Assembly: GCA_036346205.1 (NCBI GenBank)
Contig: JARFJB010000935.1
Location: 1,114,501 to 1,178,500, forward strand
Length of the DNA: 64,000 bases
Reading direction: 5' to 3'
From: Vesta saturnalis
Taxonomy: Eukaryota; Arthropoda; Insecta; Coleoptera; Lampyridae
In this document: one piece after another, positions 55,777-64,000 of the stretch
Layout: each line of letters starts with the position of its first letter
Position numbering within the stretch: the first letter of the stretch is position 1
Made by a program: the position numbers and the translations under genes
Notes under the pieces: generated by a model
Seen by the model: only the letters and a program-made list of their open reading frames with translations
Databases searched by the model: none
Told to the model about the DNA's origin: nothing

Positions 55777-58309
55777 ATATATATTGTAATGACTAAATGA
55801 TGACGACTTATAATTTTGTGGGGTAAAATTATTATTTAGTTAAACGAATATGAGGATAGGTAATATTTAATTAAATTAAATTTGAAATGTTAATAATATG
55901 ATTGAATGTATTTTAACTTATATGCACCGGACTAGCTCAATCTTAATTGGGGATAGAGTTCAAGTAATTTAGTTGAAGTTAAAATTTAAATCTGCAAATG
56001 TGTATAAGAAATACACTTTATAGAATTATAATGAATGTATAAAAATTATCCTGAATATAATTTGCTATCAACGCATGCGTTGTAATAAACTTAAGTGAAA
56101 TTAAAAGCTGTCAAAAAATGTCAAATAAATAATTTAGAAATTTAATGTTTATATCCAAAATGAAAATTTAGAAAAAGAAAATAAATTAATACCTTTACAG
56201 GTGTTTACACAAGTAAATATTTAAGATTATAAACCAAAACATGTATGTAACAAATATTAATTTGCAGGAAATTTATCAATGAATATCCACAATGAGTAGG
56301 GTTATTAAAGTTTGTGACTCACATATACTGTCCTCACTGTAGATTGATGTCTTCGGATAACTCCAACTGGATGCAGGCAATGTCCACTCGATTACAGTTG
56401 TTACCATCACCCATATACTGCTACCTCGATTCTCAGGTTGTCGTAGACACCAACTTCCAAAACTTTATGATGTTTTCTTCGAAATCAGCAAATTCCAATC
56501 ACTTGTTTTACTTGGGTAACTTTTTATTTAATTAAGTTTAAAAATTATTGAATGATATCGTTTAAAAGAAATATTTAATTATTATCCAAATTTTGTTGAT
56601 GAACACTTTTATTTTTAGATACCGATTCAAATTTTGTTTAAAAGAAATTGTCCGAAGAAATAAAACAACATTTACCAAATAAAAGTGGGTTTTAATTTGG
56701 TATAACGGAATTAATTTAAGTTTGAAAACACAAAAGAAATCTTTACAAAATCGTGATACAAATTAACACGAACAAAATATTTCCGAAAACGACAGGTATC
56801 GGAGACCGAACTATTTATTTTAAACCGTCGATATAAAAACAAATGCTCTCGAACGTATTCTTCGTAAAATGTAACTTCTTGTCGAAAATTTAAATGAGGT
56901 TAAGAAACTTACTTTTCTTACACAATATCACAACACTGTTTCAACCTTTTTTACACTTTGAACAAATTCTAGAGAGAGAGTGATTTCCTGAGCACTTCCT
57001 TTTATATGTTTCTGGTTGTTACCAAAAATTCAATTTTTTTCCAGCCATATTGCATAAGTAACTAAGGCTATGATTGGTGGACCTATATTACAAATTGGAC
57101 TCAAATGGAAATTTGGCCGTAACTTTCTTATACATAATCGGAATTGAAAATTAATAACAAAAATGAAAACTACGTAAAATTTTGAACAAAAAGACACCTA
57201 ACAAGCTGTGGTTCCTAAAATTAATATACGAAATAACTTAATCTAACTTAAATAAGCTTATAACTATTTACACTTACAAGCTATGCTTTTTCTAATTGCA
57301 AAAATGGAATTTTGAGAACATTTTACACAAGTACACATACTTTTTGTGTTAGAAATATTTAATTTAAAGAAATTTTAAGCTTTTGTAAATTTATCTTAAA
57401 TTCACCTCAGATTTAACACAATTTTGCGGTGAAAAGCGATATATCCTTATAAAAACTGTGCTATATTAAGAAAGAACATCTATTATTTGCTTTAAGAGCA
57501 AAATCTAAGCCTAATAATGTGAAAAAAGTATAAAATTATGTAAAAAACCTAAAAATTATAACCTAACCAAACTTAAATCTAAAATTGAAAATAATTCATA
57601 TTTAAAAATGTTTTCAACACTTGAAATATTATGTTAAAGGTTTGTACTTCTTGTCTTTATTATTTTCACTAACTATGTGTAATGCATAATGTCCTATAGT
57701 GTTGCATTGGAAAAGTCTCATCGTCTAACACTCTTATGAAATATTTCACTGTAAAAATGTACACCACTATAAATGTCTTTATGCCAGAATGTTCTATGTG
57801 TTGTTCTTATAGTGAAACTTGTATCATAACTTTTGTCACTAATTAGCTTCCAAAAATATGTGCGAAAAATGTCTAAACTGTCCATATTATAACCCTTTTA
57901 TGAAATTTTTGTATTTCCTGCATTCAAAAACTAATCATACACTATCCCTAACATAATCCTAACTATATAGTTCATGTTTAAATACCTGTAAAGTGTTCAC
58001 TTGCCAAATTACCCTTGAAAAATTGACTTTTATTGCAATAATTGAAATACTAAAATGACTTTACGAAAATGGTTATATTTAACATTCTTGACTATTTTGT
58101 TAGCAGCAAAATGCTTTTTATGATGAAACCAAACTATGTAAATAATATTCAGTCTAATTTATACCAAACAAATTTACTTTAATCACATCGTGAACCAGAT
58201 TTATATAAAACCGTGTCTTGCACATGTATCGAGCTTGAAATCACCCCTTTTTATTACTCAAATGTCATTTAAACTGTCCGATACTTCTATTACCTCTTTC
58301 TGAACATCT

Positions 58310-58310
<1 letters not shown>
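55777..58310. other. Unassigned AT-rich region
   Basis: The plus-strand frame 56314-56535 (with CPHC and many Ser/Asn) has no recognisable domain. Nothing else is supported. Confidence 0.45.

Positions 58311-58379
<69 letters not shown>
58311..58379. repeat. (TA)n microsatellite
   Basis: About 34 TA units. Confidence 0.97.
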
Positions 58380-58381
<2 letters not shown>

Positions 58382-61017
58382 ATATGAATCTAATTACGTG
58401 CAAGTAGCTATGAAATTTGCATAGTGAAGTTTTACTTTAGTTTGTACAAAATGGTACATTTCAGTTAATAATTCTAGAATAAAATGATTAATAAACATTG
58501 AGAGGTTTGAAAAATTTAAATATTTCTTAATATAATTTTAATAATGTTAGTTTAAATAATCGACAGCACAGAACATAGAAGTATAGGGGATGTTTGTTAT
58601 CGTTTATGAGTTAATTCAAGTTTTCATTTAGTTTTGTAAGTTTATTGACAAAAATAATGTTAAAACTAGATTTAGGCTGGTATCAATGTCGCAATTCACT
58701 TGTACGCAGCCAAGATTGGTGAAAACATTCGTATTTGTGCGTGTAACACATATTAGTGCAAAACTTATGAAAAAACAGAACAAGCACATTAGTGAGTGAC
58801 TATAAAACATGAATAATGCAGCAGCTCTGGGATTATGGTGTTTAATCAACAGTTTATGACCTAAAACTAGTGTATGACAACATTCCAACACTAGTCGTAG
58901 GAGAACTTATAAACCTACGAAAGTGATCATATAAATTAATTTGTGACTTGAACATTAAATTTACTTACAGTAACAATTATAGTGTTTAAAAGTGTGAAAT
59001 TTAACATTAAAAGCATAAAAACAAAATGAGATTATGTTTTCCCCTCGCACATAAATTTTTGTAAAAAGTATTTTAAATTGAGACAATTTATAGAAAATAA
59101 ATTAGTAAAGGCAAAAATAGTGAGGTAGCCTCAATTTCATGTTTCAATTCCTTATATTTATGTCCATTTTTGTTAATTTTAGTTTGTAAGAGTTTTGGTG
59201 GAATTTAAGTAATTTTCCTTTCAAATTGGCCGTAGGCATGTTTAAGATGTATATTTGGGTTTAGTAGCATCCTCTATTCATGTAGAGGTAATTTCCAGGC
59301 CTGTAAAATTCATAGAATTAGAGTAAAGTCGATAAATAAGGGTAAAAATTAACGTAGTTATTTAGTGTAAGATTTAGATCATGTTTGGTTTCAAATTAGA
59401 GATAAAATTATGGAGATTATGGAAATGTTTTTAGATTTAAGATATGTTAAACGGGGCGAAAGTTATACGGCTTTAAAGAATTATCGTAGTTTTAAGAATT
59501 ACATTAGCCAATAAGAATGCAGCAAATATTTGTGGTAACTAGTGAAAACATTCGAAGATTTGGTTGTCGAGTAAAATCATATAAATACAAGTGGTTTAGC
59601 TTCACAAACTCTCTTGATTTTCATCTTTTGCAACAAACTAATGTAAGCTGTTGCAAATTTTTTGAAAATAATTTAAAACAAGTTAATGTCACTTCGTAAA
59701 TAACAAAGTGCGATTTAGTATCGGAAGTGGTCACGAAACAAGTGATAGTCTTTGTTCGTGAAATAATTTAAATTAAGGTTAGTTTACCTTTTCAAACCAC
59801 AATTCGGAAGTTTCGTTACGTTATATAAATATTTCCGCAGTTCGACTTTGTTCATATTAAATTTATATTGTTTATGTTGATGTGCATATTTAATTGTGTT
59901 GTCTTCAAGTTATTATTATTATACACCTGGTTTATCAAAAGTGTGTTTAATTTACAACAACCATCAACGATCCATGCTATTCAAAATTTATTTTGAATTT
60001 AATTAATAAAGAAGTGATGAGCCTAAAATAAAGATTCGTGAATATTTTAATATTAATAGTGAAACCTACCTAAGTGATTAAGCTGGTTATTTAAAAGAAA
60101 ACTCTGGATGTTCGAGAAGCAGAATTGCAGTTCGCAGGAGCTGTTGTCTTCAATCATCTTCAGCAGCAGTAACCCACGAAGGGAGGACATTTTATGTGAG
60201 TACTTTGTTGACATTGATACTTTATTAATATGTTCATAATTTCTATCCTGTGTAATAACCATTATGTGCAATAACAGGTATACATGTCAAAAGGGAATGT
60301 TATTTGTTCTAAAAATTTAAATGGTTTATATTAATTGTGTTTTTTTTATTATTCAAACGTCATTATACTTGTTATGTCAAATTTCACTTTTCTTTATGGT
60401 CAAAGCATATGTTGCGTATTCACAGCGCATGCTCACGTATTTTTAAATGAATTTTGTTATGTACAGGGTGTAACACAGATATCTATGCGAATTAAAATTA
60501 TAATTCAATTTATTTAATCAATTCAGATACTATAAAATAAATAGGACATTAACTCAATGTAATTTTAATCATATTAACTATGATTATTATATTCAAACAA
60601 TTAATATAATTCAAATTCATGATCATTTATTTATTAATTACAATGCTGTAGTATTTTCTCAGAACCTAATGTTCCTTTCGACACTGTCCTGACCACATAT
60701 ACTTAATCCCACCATGCATGTATACGTTATGTATGTATGTATGCTAAATCCATGATTGTTAAAGGATTCAAAGCTATACTCCCTTTAAATGAAATACGTT
60801 GTCCTTTACCCTTTCCATATACGATTGTAACCTTCAGTTACATGCAAACCGGAATTTTGTATATTTAGGATATTCTAAAAGTTTAAATTGAACTGTTCTA
60901 GCATTGTTGGTAACGGTATTTTAGTGAATTTTAAATTTAAATCTTATACAGAATTTGCGATTTAATGCATTATTTTAATTTATTAATACTTTACTCTGGT
61001 TTTAAAAAGCATCGTAG

Positions 61018-61018
<1 letters not shown>
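58380..61018. other. Unassigned AT-rich region
   Basis: A transposon-end-like tacagggtgtaacacaga occurs at 60464. At 60095-60194 a GC-richer stretch ends in a donor-like TGTGAGTAC and could be an exon, but no frame is persuasive. Nothing else is seen. Confidence 0.4.

Positions 61019-61051
<33 letters not shown>
61019..61051. repeat. (TA)n microsatellite, left edge of 61-kb element
   Basis: About 16 TA units directly before gcgacaagttgagatc. Confidence 0.97.
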
Positions 61052-61052
<1 letters not shown>

Positions 61053-63666
61053 CGACAAGTTGAGATCATTTAGTTATAAATAGTATATAGTTGAGATCGT
61101 TTTGCAAGTTGAGATCAATTGGATCTCACTTGTTTTATGAGTATATCATTTTGATGACGTTAGTAACATAGAAGTCTAAATTTAAATTTTAGATTGGATC
61201 TCCACTTGACTTTTTTGTGAATTTTATACGCTGATAATTAACAACTAACGAAAGAGGCGCTATATGTTCTTAGTTCGATTAAGAGAAATACTTAACGCGA
61301 GATCTAGTAAACTGACAACGTTGCATCTAAACTCGCAGATAACGACATAAATGTTATTTTATGTTTGATAAACATGTCTCGAGGAAAGAAGTTGCTAAAG
61401 TTAGCTTTAAGTTCAAAGATTGAAAACTTACTGGTATGTATTATTTTATTTAAAATAATAAAAGCAGTAATCTTTGGATGACAATGTTTGTGTTATGTTT
61501 AATAAATTCTATTTTAGTTGAAGATTACGAATTTCAAAAAGATGTACATAATGAAGATCCTTGGTTTTATTACAAAGAATGGCGCAATACTAGATGGAGC
61601 AAATTTACATATGGTATGTAACAAGTAAGGTTATAAATTTGAAATGTGTATATGATAAGCTCGTAAAGTTTGAAAGTTGACTGAAGTTTATATAATTCAT
61701 GTTAAAGGACAGTTTTGCATTTTGTTAGCAGTAGTTGTTAACCATAATAATGAATAATAATAAGAGCGTACTGCAACAATGACAGTAATTGCGTCTCTGG
61801 AGTCTTAATTCATTGCTACAGTTTTAGTAACTTTGATTAAATTTTCACTTTGTTGGAAAGCTATACATTTTTGAAAATAATGATTAAAAGTAAAATTACA
61901 AATTAAGAAAGTACTTGATCAGATCTTTCCTACTGGTGGAATACCATTAATGGTATTAATTTCAGTAAATAACTTTCATTATTATATGTAATCTTTGAAA
62001 ATGTATATATTAATTACAAAAGTCACATACAAACTTCAATTTTATGTAATTTTTTTTTACTATTGTAATAAAATAAATTTAATTATATCAGTACATGTAT
62101 GTGATTTTTTAGATTCAAATGAATTGAAGGAAAATCAGAATCGTGTTGAAGATCTAATTTCAATAATAATGTTTAAGAGTTTAAGGAGGTAAAAATAAGA
62201 TGTCGAGGATCATGAATGTAGAACAGAAGAATTTAATGCTAAACTTTTGAAAAAAAATATTCAAGATAAAGTTAGCCCAAAAAAGATAAATGTTTGCAAT
62301 TGAAAGAAAAAAATTTTCCGTTATTTCATGATAAAACTTGGATACAAATTAAAGTCTTTGTATACAACATGTACAAAATAATCGTTAAGATAATAATTAT
62401 AATTCAAAATTTTTGCTAGAAAATAATTTGTAAGTTTCAAAATATATTTAGAAATATTAAAATTTATTATTATACGGAAAGTAAAAACTTTTGTTACTCT
62501 AAAACAGTGAAAAACTTTATATTGTATCTAAGATTCCGTTCTAATAAATCATTTTGTTTGTTTAATTCATTATTATTAACCGGACTAGCTGACACTAATT
62601 TTACACATGCAATTTAAAATTTATTAACACACACAACTTTTTGAGGACTTCTAACGATGTTCATTTGTATCAGTGTCGAAGCATCGTTTATATGTTGACA
62701 ATTTTAAAATTCGCTCACTTTATCAGTGCCTTTTGTACTTTCTAGTAACTTTGTTAACATTCTTTTGAAAATATAGTTTTAACAATTTCTGTTTCTAGAC
62801 TGACTTAAAGCCAGTCTAGAAACAAACTATTCTTTAAAGAACACTTACCAAAACTTGGGACAATTCAAATATTCAGTATCTGAGTTTTGAATAAATACAA
62901 AAAGTAATTGTTTATAGCCTTATAATTACAAAAATTGTTTATACTTTTTAGTATTATGCAATTAAATCACTAGTATCTTAATTTTAAACGAAAACTTAAA
63001 AATATTCTTCGTATTGTCTGCATTTTGTTAGCAAAATATTAAGCTGGTATCTGAATTTTGATATGTTCTTGTATGGACTTTGTTTGAAAATGCACTACAA
63101 TTGTTTATTAAAACGTTTACATGAAAGTTTGAAATAAGATTTGAATTTCTTAGAAAACCTGAAACCAAAGTCTTTATAATTATGTACTACTTATCTTTAA
63201 ATCAATAGAAACATTAATTTTCTTACACGTTTTGGTAATTGAAATAAGTAATTCTAATATTTATTCAACAGTTAGTACACTATTTAAAGTTACTGCAATT
63301 TTGTTCCTATTTTAGTAAAATATCCAATACTATATCTTTGATTCCCAGCAGTGTGCTTCTGAATTTTTAGATTTATAACGGAAGTGAAGATTTATCAAAA
63401 GAGGTTTGACAATGTCGGATCTCGCTTGTACTAAATATATAATATATACGAAACGATCTCAACTTGTCAAGTTCTTGGAGTATATATTGAATGATCTCTT
63501 CTTGTATGATATATTACATGTATATGCAAAATAGTAACATTTGCTATCTTGAAGCCTTTAACAAGAATGTACCTATAAGATTATCTTAAAATTATTATTC
63601 CAAAATACCAATTCTTTCAAGTAGATCTAGGTTGACAATATTTCAGGATCTCTACTTGTTCACAAA

Positions 63667-63667
<1 letters not shown>
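61052..63667. mobile_element. Unclassified element with clustered subterminal inverted repeats
   Basis: The left end has gcgacaagttgagatcattt and the right end, in reverse complement, gtgaacaagtagagatcctg. Each end carries several further copies of a 12-mer (caagttgagatc) in mirrored orientation. Left: 61056, 61088, 61105 and inverted at 61121 and 61196. Right: 63417, 63455, 63493, 63619 and 63648. Both ends touch (TA)n tracts. Clustered subterminal repeats that bind a transposase are known from several DNA transposon superfamilies, but I cannot match this sequence to one. Length is about 2.6 kb. Confidence 0.6.
61376..62191 (+). CDS. Candidate small spliced gene inside the 61-kb element
   Basis: ATG 61376 reads MSRGKKLLKLALSSKIENLL to a donor (ctg|gtatgt, 61434). 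After the acceptor ctattttag (61519) a frame reads EDYEFQKDVHNEDPWFYYKE and WRNTRWSKFTY to donor tatg|gtatgt (about 61614). After ttttttag (62112) it continues in phase SNELKENQNRVEDLISIIMF to TAA 62189-62191. The second junction is phase-consistent. The first is not (off by one), so exon 1 may be wrong or mutated. The product would be only about 75-80 residues, charged, with no domain I recognise. It could also be chance. Confidence 0.3.

Positions 63668-63755
<88 letters not shown>
63668..63755. repeat. (TA)n microsatellite, right edge of 61-kb element
   Basis: About 43 TA units directly after the right subterminal repeats. Confidence 0.97.
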
Positions 63756-63763
<8 letters not shown>

Positions 63764-63775
63764 TTATATATTTTA

Positions 63776-63798
63776 ACAATGCAAAATGCAAAATATAT

Positions 63799-63870
<72 letters not shown>

Positions 63871-63883
63871 CATTTTGCATTGG
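63776..63883. repeat. Hairpin with (TA)n core
   Basis: caatgcaaaatgcaaaatat at the left is the inverted match of the sequence tttgcattttgcattg at the right. Between them lies a (TA)n tract (63805-63866). Confidence 0.85.
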
Positions 63884-64000
63884 TTATTTTTTCTCAATAC
63901 ATAAGTATAAAATTCTTATAGGGTTTTATAAAAAAAATTGGAGAAAAACGCCATCGAAAGTTTTTGAATCTTATTATACGATTAGAAGAATCAAACAAAA

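Noticed and set aside
60095..60194. GC-richer stretch ending in a donor-like TGTGAGTAC
   Set aside because: No frame gives a recognisable protein and no partner exon was found.

Overview
This window is AT-rich nuclear DNA of an animal, most likely an arthropod and probably an insect. The evidence is the mixture of elements: piggyBac, mariner/Tc1, hAT, BEL/Pao, Jockey-like LINE and Penelope-like remains, tRNA-derived SINEs, GT-AG introns and long (TA)n and (CA)n tracts. No convincing single-copy host gene, rRNA gene or functional tRNA gene was found. Almost every coding stretch belongs to a mobile element, and nearly all are broken by stops, frameshifts or deletions. The window reads as old, nested transposon sediment.

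Layout. 0.8-1.9 kb: internally deleted piggyBac (PB1). 2.5-3.3 kb: Penelope-like 3' end with a GIY-YIG domain between inverted repeats. 6.6-8.0 kb: Jockey-like LINE ORF1, minus strand. 8.1-8.9 kb: tRNA-type SINE beside a mariner remnant. 10.8-11.6 kb: dispersed repeat 'A'. 11.6-17.6 kb: the most notable feature, a roughly 6 kb element with long inverted repeats. It carries a spliced minus-strand gene for a large protein with an N-terminal Cys/His region, a FEN1/XPG-like nuclease domain and a C-terminal Cys-rich CXC-type domain. It resembles what has been described for nuclease-encoding Academ-type DNA transposons. 17.7-19.35 kb: second piggyBac (PB2). 19.8-25.05 kb: mariner-like element with TIRs of about 110 bp, split by a 3.6 kb insertion (20.6-24.2 kb) that holds an unidentified gene, a LINE RT scrap and a TTAA-flanked MITE. 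25.09-27.0 kb: third piggyBac (PB3), with TTAA and TIRs at both ends but only the N-terminal part of its gene. 27-33.5 kb: no recognised genes. 33.49-35.86 kb: fourth piggyBac (PB4), structurally complete, with all catalytic aspartates and the C-terminal Cys ring visible, but frameshifted.

36.4-37.6 kb: second SINE copy and second copy of repeat A. 38.45-39.2 kb: tandem duplication. 39.3-40.8 kb: hAT N-terminal half running directly into a Tc1-like transposase. 43.7-46.0 kb: SWIM zinc-finger fragment plus hAT C-terminal dimerisation domain. This block is repeated in a more decayed form at 50.35-52.27 kb, and a BEL/Pao gag-protease remnant (46.7-48.7 kb) lies between the two copies. 52.5-55.8 kb: two more mariner-like transposases on the minus strand. 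55.8-61 kb: featureless apart from a microsatellite. 61.05-63.67 kb: an unclassified element with clustered subterminal inverted repeats, sitting between two (TA)n tracts and holding a candidate small spliced gene.

The genes do not form a pathway. They are independent selfish elements, and their nesting gives an order of insertion: PB3 beside the mariner, the 3.6 kb insertion into the mariner, and PB2 close to or around the XPG-nuclease element. The best candidates for new biology are the 11.6-17.6 kb and 61-63.7 kb elements. All homology statements come from reading translations by eye and were not tested by database search.
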